DNA from: Clostridia bacterium | Lineage (GTDB): Bacteria; Bacillota; DSM-16504; Desulfitibacterales; Desulfitibacteraceae | Reading direction: 5' to 3' | DNA: 8,622 nt | NCBI GenBank assembly: GCA_018333845.1 | Contig: JAGXSK010000165.1 | Location: 1-8,622 of the forward strand | In this document: piece after piece, positions 1-7,284 of the stretch | Numbering within the stretch: position 1 is the first letter of the stretch | Layout of the letters: each line of letters begins with the position of its first letter | Position numbers and translations under genes: made by a program | The notes under the pieces: generated by a model | Databases searched by the model: none | What the model saw: only the letters and a program-made list of their open reading frames with translations | What the model was told of the DNA's origin: nothing

Positions 1-911
1 ACAGATTTTGGATGTCTAACTAATAGGATGTGTACTCCAGCCTGTAATAAAGAAGTAGCTGTAACAGTTTCCCATAAGATACCTCTATCTATTACATTAC
101 CCCATTCTGGAACAACAGCATTAGCTTCTTTTGTTTTCCATGATTCATAACCTACCGTTGCTATGATTGGCATTGCAAGGATTTTATCTCCCTGTAATGC
201 ACCTAATCTAGCTCTTTCTAAAATAGAATATGCATATTCTATTCCATATCCAAGGCCACCAATAGTTGGGTCAATAACTATTCTGTTAGCAGGAAGGTTC
301 ATTTCAGTAATTAAAATGTTTAATTGCTTGCAGATGTTGATATCAAGAGGCGAACGTGCAATAATGTTATGCTTATGGACCATGCATGCGGCTGTAAGGG
401 TTTTGTAATTGCCCTGTTCAGCTACACCTAAAAGAAGATTCTCACCTGCAGCTGCTTCAGCAACAGCTGGTAATACTTCATTATCCTTTTCTTCCACTTC
501 GCAGCCTGAAACGATTAGTGGTACACTTACAGTCTCAAGTACCTTTTTTACTATTTCAGCACACTTTTTTGAAGAATGATTAGCATCGTCAGGATGAGCG
601 CCATCCAATTTAAGGTAAATTAAATCTGCTCCAAAATCCTCAACACACTTTTGGGCCCATTCTGCAGGATTACCCCAAACATCACTTAACTCATTTTTTA
701 GGGTGTCACCCCAACGTGGAACCATGTCCTGAACTTCCATGGCTACAACAGGCTTGTTGGGAAATTCACCTTCAAAGTGAAGGAATGGTAATGCAGAATC
801 CCCACCAACAGTGATAGTATGAGAACGGGTACCACCCTGTTCTTTAGTAGCGCCGATTGTTACTTCTATAACTTTAGAAGGGTTTCTATCTTTTAATATT
901 ACTACTGCCAT
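1..911 (-). CDS. acsD: Corrinoid iron-sulfur protein small subunit (CFeSP beta, AcsD), 3' end cut by window edge
   Basis: AcsD pairs with AcsC to form the corrinoid iron-sulfur protein, the soluble methyl carrier between methyltetrahydrofolate methyltransferase (AcsE) and acetyl-CoA synthase. The frame is open from ATG at 911 to the window edge and gives 303 complete codons. The family is usually a little over 320 residues, so only about the last 20 are missing. The N-terminus MAVVILKDRNPSKVIEVTIG, the LPFLHFEGEFPNKPVVAMEV stretch (about 41-60), YLKLDGAHPDD (about 99-109) and the glycine-rich DPTIGGLGYGIEYAYSILER (about 214-233) fit the TIM-barrel small subunit. That subunit has no iron-sulfur cluster of its own, and none is visible here. 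The start is supported by AAAGGAG at 926-920 with an 8-nt spacer. The gene lies 33 nt after the ATPase gene, in the same operon. In related clusters acsE often follows, but that would lie outside the window. The call is confident; only the exact C-terminus is unseen. Confidence 0.95.
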   Translation of the reverse strand, partial: MAVVILKDRNPSKVIEVTIGATKEQGGTRSHTITVGGDSALPFLHFEGEFPNKPVVAMEVQDMVPRWGDTLKNELSDVWGNPAEWAQKCVEDFGADLIYLKLDGAHPDDANHSSKKCAEIVKKVLETVSVPLIVSGCEVEEKDNEVLPAVAEAAAGENLLLGVAEQGNYKTLTAACMVHKHNIIARSPLDINICKQLNILITEMNLPANRIVIDPTIGGLGYGIEYAYSILERARLGALQGDKILAMPIIATVGYESWKTKEANAVVPEWGNVIDRGILWETVTATSLLQAGVHILLVRHPKS

Positions 912-930
912 AAACTTCTCTCCTTTCTAA
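909..930 (-). promoter_or_regulatory. acsD ribosome binding site and start region
   Basis: AAAGGAG at 926-920 sits 8 nt before the ATG at 911-909. The 22-nt block ending in the ATG matches the acsC start region (5006-4985) at 20 of 22 positions: a 12-nt identical block TTAGAAAGGAGA, two differing bases, then identical AGTTTATG. The similarity was found by direct comparison. That it matches translation of the two subunits is an inference. Confidence 0.85.
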
Positions 931-949
931 TAATAAAAAACTTATTATT
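929..949 (-). repeat. Weak AT-only inverted repeat over the ATPase stop codon
   Basis: AATAATAA at 929-936 is the exact reverse complement of TTATTATT at 942-949, with a 5-nt loop (937-941). It spans the stop codon of the preceding ATPase gene and ends next to the acsD Shine-Dalgarno block. All eight pairs are A-T, so it would be weakly stable, and an AT-rich gap can hold such a match by chance. It is listed because it is a perfect repeat; a role is doubtful. Confidence 0.3.
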
Positions 950-1703
950 TAAAAACAGACTTATCGAGAATCTGTTTAATGGATTGAACTGCTTTACTGT
1001 CATCTGACAAGTCAAATAATGGTTTTGCCTGCAGGTCAAAATCCATAACCTGTTCGTCCATTGGGATGTAACCAATAAAATCTAATCCGGTCTTTTCAAT
1101 CTCAGGCATCAAAGTATCCAACTGTTTTTCATTAATAATCTTGGTGATTACAAGGTAAACATTGTGGATTTTAGTTTGAAGTGATTCTATAAGCTCTTTC
1201 ACCCTGCCTGCAGACCTAATACTCCTTACTGAACTATCACTAATCACAAATAGGTGATTAACCTTTTTAATGGTACCCCTGCTTATATGCTCTAGCCCAG
1301 CTTCATTATCTACTACCACATAATCGTAATTTGGGGTTAGTTTGTCCATATTACCTTTTAAAATATCATTTGGATAACAGTAGCATCCAGGACCTTGCGG
1401 ACCTCCCATAACTAGTAAATCCATATGTTTGGTTTCAATGATAGCTTTTGAAAGCATATATTCAATAAACATATGTTTACTCATTCCCTCTGGTATAGCT
1501 TTGGGGTCCTTGGTTGCTTCTAATATTTCTGAAATGGCTCTATCTACCTTTAAACCTAAAGCCTCATTAAGGTTAGAATTGGGATCAGCATCTACAGCAA
1601 ATATGGTTCCCTTATTGGCATTTACGAGATTTCTAATTACCAGGGCTGCAAAAGTGGTTTTACCTGTTCCTCCCTTACCTGCTACAGCTATTGTTACAGT
1701 CAT
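945..1703 (-). CDS. acsF/cooC: CooC/AcsF-type nickel-insertion ATPase (MinD/SIMIBI P-loop family)
   Basis: This cytoplasmic ATPase would drive nickel loading of CO dehydrogenase or acetyl-CoA synthase during cofactor assembly. From ATG at 1703 it is 252 residues, normal for CooC. The sequence shows the deviant Walker A loop AGKGGTGKTT (about 8-17, with the extra signature lysine of MinD-like proteins), DADPNSNLNEALG (about 38-50), the CxC motif in GPGCYCYPND (cysteines at about 107 and 109), and VVVDNEAGLEHISRG (about 129-143). In CooC the CxC pair lies at the dimer interface and binds metal. A longer reading starts at GTG 1715, but that GTG lies inside AGGTGA (1717-1712), which gives the ATG the same 8-nt spacer as every other start here, so I chose the ATG. 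It lies 21 nt after the RACo-like gene and 33 nt before acsD. Membership in an acs operon favours the AcsF (CooC2) role in acetyl-CoA synthase maturation over the CO dehydrogenase-specific CooC role, but sequence reading alone does not separate them. Confidence 0.92.
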   Translation of the reverse strand: MTVTIAVAGKGGTGKTTFAALVIRNLVNANKGTIFAVDADPNSNLNEALGLKVDRAISEILEATKDPKAIPEGMSKHMFIEYMLSKAIIETKHMDLLVMGGPQGPGCYCYPNDILKGNMDKLTPNYDYVVVDNEAGLEHISRGTIKKVNHLFVISDSSVRSIRSAGRVKELIESLQTKIHNVYLVITKIINEKQLDTLMPEIEKTGLDFIGYIPMDEQVMDFDLQAKPLFDLSDDSKAVQSIKQILDKSVFK

Positions 1704-1717
1704 GGTGTGGATCACCT
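1701..1717 (-). promoter_or_regulatory. Shine-Dalgarno that decides the start of the CooC/AcsF gene
   Basis: AGGTGA at 1717-1712 precedes the ATG at 1703-1701 by 8 nt. The competing in-frame GTG (1715-1713) is part of this site. The only other purine-rich match upstream of it (AGGTAG, 1721-1716) directly abuts that GTG, too close for a normal ribosome binding site. The ATG is therefore the better start. Confidence 0.7.
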
Positions 1718-1724
1718 ACCTATT

Positions 1725-3638
1725 TTATAAATTAGCGTGTAATTCAACTGAAGGAAATAGCTTTAAATCAGTATGAGGTAAGAAAATGGCCTGCATAAAC
1801 TCATCCATAAAAAGATTGCCTACTGAAAGCTCTAAATATGTCATCATTTTACCAATGATCTCAGCATGATTCCATGCCTCCTTGGATATTAAAGCCAGCT
1901 CCGCCCCCTTTAAAGAGGTGTTACCAACAAATTCATACTTTTCAATTGGCAGGTCTGGTAATAAGCCTATTCTAATTGCATCTGAAATATTTAAATAGTT
2001 GCCAAATCCTCCAGCAATCAAAATCTTATCAATTAATTCAATCTCTAACTGTAATGTTTTCAATAGACTTTGAATACCGGCAAAAACAGCACCTTTAGAT
2101 CTTATTAGATTTTTAATGTCATTTTCAGAAATATAGATATCCTTACCAATACCTGATTCTTCTTTCCACACAAGAATGAAAAGCTTATCGTCATGGGTAA
2201 TCTGTACTCTTCTGGATTCTGTATCTTGGAAAGCACCTGTCCTATCTATTATTCCTACTTGATGCATCTTAGCTATGCAATCAATTAAACCAGAACCACA
2301 AATACCAGTTGCCTTAGCTGAATCTATTGTACTAACCTTAACCTCAAAGGTATCTTTGTCAATTTCTACCCTTTCAATAGCTCCCTTCATGGCCCGTGTT
2401 CCATAAGTAATGCCGCCACCTTCGAATGCTGGTCCAGCAGAACACGCACAGCTGATTAGCCAATCCTGATTACCCAATACTATTTCTCCATTAGTACCAA
2501 TATCTATAAAAAGAGTAAGCTCCTCTTTCTTAGAGATGTTTGTAAAGAGTACGCCCGAGACAATGTCTCCTCCCACATAACTTGCTACTGCAGGAAAACT
2601 ATATACCAGTCCTTCAGGGTGGATATTTAATCCCAGTTCTTTACCCTTAACTACTGGTGTAAAGGTTGCAGTAGGAACGTATGGTTCCAATCGAATATAC
2701 TTTGGATGTAGACCCAAGAAAAGATGGGTCATGGTTGTGTTGGAGGAGGTAACCATTATCCCTATGTCATTATGGGAAAGGTTGTTTCTAGCTAGCAATT
2801 TACTTATTAAATCATTAATGGTTTGAATGACAAGATGTTGCAGCTCCTCTAATCCATTTTGTTCCGAGGAACAATGTATCATTCTAGAAACTACATCATC
2901 GCCTAGCTTGGCTTGACGATTATATGTTCCTAATTTATCAATGGATAAGCCTCTCTCCATGTCAACTAGGCTGGCTACAACTGTAGTGGTGCCAATATCC
3001 ACCGCAATACCGTAACAAGGTTTTATGTCATGTCCAGGTTCTACGCGAACTATCTCATAGTCCCTGCCATTATATGCTATAGTAACAGTAACCTGCCAGT
3101 CGCCTTTTCTTAAAGTTTCAGCTAACTGGGAGAGTAATGGTAGTCCAATTACTGGCTTTTTGATATCAGCTTGTTTAGATAGTTCAGCCTCTAATCTTGA
3201 TGCATCACTAATAATCTCAGTTAGATTGGGAGCATCCATGGTAAGCTGTATTTTTTTGCACAAGGGATCTAGAGTATACCCATTTAATATGGGTATGTTT
3301 TTTTCTGCCAGAATACCCTGTTTATCTTCTAGTAAAACTTGATGCTCATCTAATCTAGATTCTAGAGGTATTTCTACAGTCAAGTTATCTTCAACATATG
3401 CCTTGCAGGCTAGAATGAAGCCAGCTTTTCGGTGTTTTTGGGGTAATATGCTGGAAAATTTTTCATTATAGAGGTATTTACCTTGAATAACCTTTACCTT
3501 ACATCGACCACAGGTGCCCTCACTACCGCAAGAACTCTTTATTCCAATACCTGCAGAGTTTGCAGCATGGAGTAAGGATTTGCCAGCTTCTACTTCTGTT
3601 GTAATTTGATCTGGGATAAAGGTCACCGTATATTTCAT
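1725..3638 (-). CDS. acsV: RACo/AcsV-type reductive activator of the corrinoid iron-sulfur protein (2Fe-2S ferredoxin plus ASKHA ATPase)
   Basis: This protein would use ATP to push an electron uphill and return inactive Co(II) corrinoid on AcsC/AcsD to Co(I), so that it can accept methyl again. It is 637 residues, close to known RACo proteins. The N-terminal domain is a plant-type [2Fe-2S] ferredoxin with cysteines 37, 43, 46 and 78 (CX5CX2CX31C; SSCGSEGTCGRCK). A linker of roughly 100 residues follows. The C-terminal ASKHA domain begins near 209, with GIAVDIGTTTVVASL (phosphate 1, about 210-224), FIDIGTNGEIVLGN (phosphate 2, about 377-390), ATGICGSGLID (about 443-453) and IAGGFGNYLN (adenosine motif, about 541-550). 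The tail, with YLELSVGN and FLPHTDLKLFPSV, is typical of the family. ATG 3638 follows GGAG by 8 nt, and that site overlaps the acsC stop codon. Other members of this domain family serve methyltransferase corrinoid proteins. The position directly after acsC points to the acs corrinoid protein as partner. Confidence 0.93.
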   Translation of the reverse strand: MKYTVTFIPDQITTEVEAGKSLLHAANSAGIGIKSSCGSEGTCGRCKVKVIQGKYLYNEKFSSILPQKHRKAGFILACKAYVEDNLTVEIPLESRLDEHQVLLEDKQGILAEKNIPILNGYTLDPLCKKIQLTMDAPNLTEIISDASRLEAELSKQADIKKPVIGLPLLSQLAETLRKGDWQVTVTIAYNGRDYEIVRVEPGHDIKPCYGIAVDIGTTTVVASLVDMERGLSIDKLGTYNRQAKLGDDVVSRMIHCSSEQNGLEELQHLVIQTINDLISKLLARNNLSHNDIGIMVTSSNTTMTHLFLGLHPKYIRLEPYVPTATFTPVVKGKELGLNIHPEGLVYSFPAVASYVGGDIVSGVLFTNISKKEELTLFIDIGTNGEIVLGNQDWLISCACSAGPAFEGGGITYGTRAMKGAIERVEIDKDTFEVKVSTIDSAKATGICGSGLIDCIAKMHQVGIIDRTGAFQDTESRRVQITHDDKLFILVWKEESGIGKDIYISENDIKNLIRSKGAVFAGIQSLLKTLQLEIELIDKILIAGGFGNYLNISDAIRIGLLPDLPIEKYEFVGNTSLKGAELALISKEAWNHAEIIGKMMTYLELSVGNLFMDEFMQAIFLPHTDLKLFPSVELHANL

Positions 3639-3652
3639 TTAATCAGCTCCTA
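3636..3652 (-). promoter_or_regulatory. acsC stop codon overlapping the Shine-Dalgarno of the RACo-like gene
   Basis: The acsC stop TAG (3652-3650) runs into AGGAG (3651-3647), which lies 8 nt before the ATG at 3638-3636. Only 11 nt separate the two genes. A ribosome terminating on acsC would cover this site, so translational coupling is plausible. The overlap is seen directly; the coupling is inferred. Confidence 0.7.
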
Positions 3653-4987
3653 CGCAAATTGGCTTTTAGCAAAAGATGGTATGCCCGAAGCTTCTCTTGG
3701 GCCAACTATAACTTTCCATCCAGAAGCATCTTCAAGCTTACCACTAATAACAGCAACCAGGCCAGGAATAACGACTTTTCTATGGCTTATTTGATCTTCA
3801 ATACCTATTTTTTTAAGAACTGCAGCTATTTGCTCAGGTTCATATTTGCCAGCTGAATATGCAGTTAATACTGAAGTTCCATCAGTATTTATTGGAATAA
3901 TATATGAAGGAATCTTGCTGGCTTCAACTTCACCTTGAACTGTATAGAAGGATAATGAGAAGTTAGTTGTGATATAAACAGGTGAATTTTCATTAACTTC
4001 ACCCACAGCATAGACTTTTTCTTGAACTTGAATTGGAACCTGTGGATCTGTATATAGGTTCTGTCTCCAGGACATTAATGGAACCATATGAGCTGGATCA
4101 GCTGTATTCAATACAACCAGGCTTGCATATCTACCTGTTAATGAAACTGCTTCAACAACTTCCTGTAAAGGTTCAGCAGATCGAGTAAAAGCCATTACAG
4201 GGTAACCAAATGGTCTGAATTTTTTCTTGATAGCCTGGCGACGAATCTGTACAAAATTAGCAATGGTTTGGGATAGATCTCTGCTGCCTGGATCTAAAAC
4301 TAGCTGTTTATGTCCTAAGTTAACTATTTTTTGAACCAGGTCAGCTAAAGCATCCAATCCTTTTGCATATACAGCTAGAGGAACATTTTTCTCCTTAGCT
4401 AAACTAGTCATTTCTTCGTAGTTTTCTTCTGTAGCTGCGTAAACCAGAGGTTTCTTATCAGCTGCAATGCTAAGAGCCTTTCCAATAGCAGAGGCATTTT
4501 TAGACATTAAAACTAATGGCATATCTGTAATGCTATTAGCTACCTCAACGGCCTTTACAAATGCGTCTGCATTACCTGATTCATTATCAATGGCTACAAA
4601 CTGTACTTTGTAGTGCATACCAACTCTTTCAATTATTAAGCTGTTAATAGCCTTAACCTTCTCACTAATTTCTTCTTCTGACAAGTTATCACTAACCTTT
4701 ATGGCATATGCAGTTTCATGGTAAAACTTCTTATCATGACGGAATAGTTCTGTTTCGTCACCCATTTCCACAACATAATCCCCTGTGCCAGCTTTTACTA
4801 AAGCAATTGGGGGAGCTGATGCTGATTCTAACGCTTCCCTTGCTGCATCACTTACATATGGACAAGCATCCAAGGCTGCTTTACCACTTGCAAGATTCAT
4901 GGCAAACGCTAGGCAAGTTGGAGGTCCACATTCTCCACAATTCTTTTTTGGCAGTTGTTTGTAAATTTCCAAACCTGTTAAGCCCAT
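3650..4987 (-). CDS. acsC: Corrinoid iron-sulfur protein large subunit (CFeSP gamma, AcsC)
   Basis: AcsC binds the cobalamin that accepts a methyl group from methyltetrahydrofolate (through AcsE) and delivers it to the A-cluster of AcsB. It forms a heterodimer with AcsD in the cytoplasm. The length of 445 residues is essentially that of the Moorella protein. The N-terminal [4Fe-4S] domain is intact, with cysteines 17, 20, 25 and 42 (CX2CX4CX16C; NCGECGPPTC then DACPY). This cluster relays electrons for reductive activation. The middle (about 90-320) is the TIM-barrel region, with VLDPGSRDL at about 230-238. The C-terminal cobalamin-binding region (about 325-445) carries TDGTSVLTAYSAGKY (about 368-382) and HRKVVIPGLVAVISGKLE (about 402-419), followed by GWKVIVGPREASGIP. 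ATG 4987 has AAAGGAG (5002-4996) with an 8-nt spacer. Upstream is the 88-nt gap with a stem-loop; downstream is the activator gene that acts on this protein. Confidence 0.97.
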   Translation of the reverse strand: MGLTGLEIYKQLPKKNCGECGPPTCLAFAMNLASGKAALDACPYVSDAAREALESASAPPIALVKAGTGDYVVEMGDETELFRHDKKFYHETAYAIKVSDNLSEEEISEKVKAINSLIIERVGMHYKVQFVAIDNESGNADAFVKAVEVANSITDMPLVLMSKNASAIGKALSIAADKKPLVYAATEENYEEMTSLAKEKNVPLAVYAKGLDALADLVQKIVNLGHKQLVLDPGSRDLSQTIANFVQIRRQAIKKKFRPFGYPVMAFTRSAEPLQEVVEAVSLTGRYASLVVLNTADPAHMVPLMSWRQNLYTDPQVPIQVQEKVYAVGEVNENSPVYITTNFSLSFYTVQGEVEASKIPSYIIPINTDGTSVLTAYSAGKYEPEQIAAVLKKIGIEDQISHRKVVIPGLVAVISGKLEDASGWKVIVGPREASGIPSFAKSQFA

Positions 4988-5006
4988 AAACTGATCTCCT
5001 TTCTAA
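4985..5006 (-). promoter_or_regulatory. acsC ribosome binding site and start region
   Basis: AAAGGAG at 5002-4996 lies 8 nt before the ATG at 4987-4985. The block is nearly the same as that of acsD (20 of 22 positions), although the coding sequences that follow are unrelated. Confidence 0.85.
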
Positions 5007-5041
5007 ATTAAAGTTGCATGATTAATATGTATTTATTGTGA

Positions 5042-5068
5042 TTGGGTGCCGTTAAAAACAGCACCCAA
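5042..5068 (-). other. Intercistronic stem-loop between acsB and acsC
   Basis: TTGGGTGC (5068-5061 on the minus strand) pairs with GCACCCAA (5049-5042). In the minus-strand RNA the stem continues through one U-G wobble (5060/5050), G-C (5059/5051) and two U-A pairs, giving 12 pairs closed by a UUU loop (5056-5054). In plus-strand RNA the wobble becomes a C/A mismatch, so the structure fits an RNA read in the operon direction. It starts 7 nt after the acsB stop. What follows it (TCACAATAAATAC) is not a U run, so this is not a standard intrinsic terminator. A role in mRNA processing or in protecting the acsB 3' end is an inference. Confidence 0.7.
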
Positions 5069-5075
5069 AAATTAA

Positions 5076-7256
5076 TTACATTAATGGTTCCATGGTTAGT
5101 GCTGGATGTCCTTTTTCCTCGAGAAAGGGAAGTATTTCATCAACAGTAGTTCCGATTGTCTCATCTGCAATTTTGTCGATGAAGTCTTCTCCAAGGCCTT
5201 CTTCAACACTTCTTTTAACAAAGTCATCCCTTAGGAATTCTTTTAAAGCTTTTGGCATCCACACAATTCTTGCAATACCACCGTCAGCGGTAATGAATTT
5301 TCTACTAACTATATAACTCTTGCCAATGCCCATGAACCCAGGTGTTTGAACCCCTCCGCCAATCATACCAGCTAGTGTGGAGAAGGTCATGCCACAGGGA
5401 GTATCACCACTATGCTCACGCATTGTAATCATGATACCATTTGCCTCTGGAACAATTGCCATGATAGCTTCAAAGCAACCGCATGAGGTCATTGGTTTTT
5501 CCATTAAGGTATACATACAAACACTTTCTATTGATCTGTTAGATGCAGTGAAAATGAAATCATTACAACTCTTCCATTCGCCTGTAACATCATTAATAGC
5601 TTCACCCTTGGGAATAGGTTGGTTAGGGCCTGTGCTGTTAATTTCATAAGATGCTCTGCCGTCTAACCAGCTAACAGCTCCACATAGACCTACCCTTTCA
5701 GGAGTAACTATACATACGTGGTTAGGAGCAAAGGATTGACATAAGGTGCAGGAGTAAAATTCTTGAACCTTATCGTCAGTTAAACCTCTCATTCTATCGT
5801 CTCTTTCCCTGTATTTTGTCCTGGCAATCTGAACTTTTTCTTCAACAACGGCTGGATCTGTAATTATTGTAACTTGAACCCTGTCAACAATGGCTGGGAA
5901 TTCACTCTTAAATTTGGTTATTAATATATCTCCATAATGCTTGAATTTGATTCCTTTAGCTTTTGCATCTTTACTGATTCTTAACCAGTTAATGTCTCTT
6001 TGAGCTGTATGCCATAACCCTTCACCGTAGTTGATGAAGTCATGGATTCTTCTTTCAAGAACACTTTCAAAGTCTGTTTGCATTTTACGCCCATAAATAT
6101 CTATCATCAAACCAAAGGGGATTCTTGAACCTTCTTCTATTTCATCAAGTTCAGGACCAATAACTTCAATTTTTCCATCTTCTATTTCATTTTCACCAAC
6201 GGAACGAACTAATTCAAATGAAGTTGTTTTGCCGCCACCCATTTCAACGTACATATCAGCTTTACGAATTGTTTCACCTTCAAAAGCTGGACCAAAGTTA
6301 ACTGGCAAATCAATTTTAGCCTTAACAATCTTAATTCCTCTAACTTCCAAGGCAGTCTGGACCATTTTGCTGTAATCTGGTTGAGAAATATACCAGTCTT
6401 TAATTTGTTCTTCTTCAGCTAGCGGTTGATCAGTAATAACTGGGAAGCCAAGGAAAATACAGCCCATCTCGGCAGCTGTCTTGACCTCATCCCTTTCACC
6501 AAGGTGAAGGATGAAAGCCTTAACTCTTCTGTGTTGGTAATCCCTGTGCTCTTCTCTCAAACCAGGTGCTATACCGCCAAAGGCCATACCTGCCCTTAAG
6601 GCAAAATTGGCAGCATGAACTACTTGGGTAAAGTTTCCTAATGGAAATGCAATATATTCTATACCTAGTTTAACATCTTGTTCTAATAATTGTTCAATTA
6701 TCTCATCACTAAGGAATATCATTAAACCATAACCCATTAAATCGGCAACTAGAGTCTTTGCAGCCTCGCTGTCTTTAGCTCTTCCTAAGATTACAGCAAC
6801 ACCTGGAATTGACCAGTCAACCATTTTAATGCCATATTTTCTAATTACAGGGTCTCCCAAGAAACCAGTCCAGGGATCCACGTTCATATTTTCTTTTCTT
6901 AAATAACGAACTGTTTCAATGATTTCAGCTGCATATAAAACTGCCTCACCTGCTAATCTTGCATTTTCAAAGGTAAGGGGTTCGTGTATCTGCCCCCTCA
7001 ACCTGTTAAGGATAGGTGGAAGACCACCTAGCTTTGTTACTTCTTCACCACTTAAAGATCTAATAACAGGTAGATAGTATGCTGTATCTGGATAACCTAT
7101 TTCTTGATTAGCTCCAAAATCTGCTATTGCTTTACTTAATAATATTTCAGCATAGCTTGTAGCAATTACTGCACCATTATATACCTGCTGAAATAGCTTT
7201 TTGGGTTCCTGACCTTCAGTAATTACACCTTCATAAATTTGGTCAAAATTAGACAT
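5076..7256 (-). CDS. acsB: Acetyl-CoA synthase (CODH/ACS alpha subunit, AcsB)
   Basis: AcsB joins CO, the methyl group from the corrinoid protein and coenzyme A into acetyl-CoA, as part of the bifunctional CODH/ACS complex. Its 726 residues match the bacterial full-length form (Moorella has 729), including the N-terminal CODH-contacting domain that archaeal CdhC lacks. All A-cluster ligands are present: cysteines 503, 506, 515 and 525 (SCTLCQSFAPNHVC then GLCG) hold the [4Fe-4S] cluster, and Cys592-Gly593-Cys594 holds the distal nickel. Each is offset by exactly three from the Moorella numbers I recall (506, 509, 518, 528 and 595-597). Trp415, Phe226 and Phe509 also fall where the pocket and CO-gating aromatics are expected with that offset. 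ATG 7256 has GAAAGGGGG (7273-7265) with an 8-nt spacer. It lies 28 nt after acsA, as expected for co-produced subunits. No truncation or frameshift is seen. Confidence 0.98.
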   Translation of the reverse strand: MSNFDQIYEGVITEGQEPKKLFQQVYNGAVIATSYAEILLSKAIADFGANQEIGYPDTAYYLPVIRSLSGEEVTKLGGLPPILNRLRGQIHEPLTFENARLAGEAVLYAAEIIETVRYLRKENMNVDPWTGFLGDPVIRKYGIKMVDWSIPGVAVILGRAKDSEAAKTLVADLMGYGLMIFLSDEIIEQLLEQDVKLGIEYIAFPLGNFTQVVHAANFALRAGMAFGGIAPGLREEHRDYQHRRVKAFILHLGERDEVKTAAEMGCIFLGFPVITDQPLAEEEQIKDWYISQPDYSKMVQTALEVRGIKIVKAKIDLPVNFGPAFEGETIRKADMYVEMGGGKTTSFELVRSVGENEIEDGKIEVIGPELDEIEEGSRIPFGLMIDIYGRKMQTDFESVLERRIHDFINYGEGLWHTAQRDINWLRISKDAKAKGIKFKHYGDILITKFKSEFPAIVDRVQVTIITDPAVVEEKVQIARTKYRERDDRMRGLTDDKVQEFYSCTLCQSFAPNHVCIVTPERVGLCGAVSWLDGRASYEINSTGPNQPIPKGEAINDVTGEWKSCNDFIFTASNRSIESVCMYTLMEKPMTSCGCFEAIMAIVPEANGIMITMREHSGDTPCGMTFSTLAGMIGGGVQTPGFMGIGKSYIVSRKFITADGGIARIVWMPKALKEFLRDDFVKRSVEEGLGEDFIDKIADETIGTTVDEILPFLEEKGHPALTMEPLM

Positions 7257-7273
7257 TATATAATCCCCCTTTC
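7254..7273 (-). promoter_or_regulatory. acsB ribosome binding site
   Basis: GAAAGGGGG at 7273-7265 stands 8 nt before the ATG at 7256-7254, in the 28-nt gap after acsA. The G-rich core differs from the GGAG of acsC and acsD but keeps the same spacing. Confidence 0.75.
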
Positions 7274-7284
7274 AAGAAGTAGTT

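Noticed and set aside
163..408. Plus-strand open frame of 81 codons, and similar plus-strand frames at 1429-1776, 4708-4989, 5377-5649, 7437-7733 and 7931-8158
   Set aside because: Each lies antisense within, or almost wholly within, a strongly recognised minus-strand acs gene, has no family-like motifs, and is best explained as a shadow of that gene.
4988..5041. An internal promoter in front of acsC
   Set aside because: The AT-rich stretch offers TATTAAT-like -10 candidates, but no -35 match at 16-18 nt spacing that I could defend.
5042..5068. The acsB-acsC stem-loop as a rho-independent terminator
   Set aside because: No U run follows the stem in the operon direction (TCACAATAAATAC), and the next genes belong to the same complex. 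On the plus strand the stem has a mismatch and is followed by A-rich DNA.
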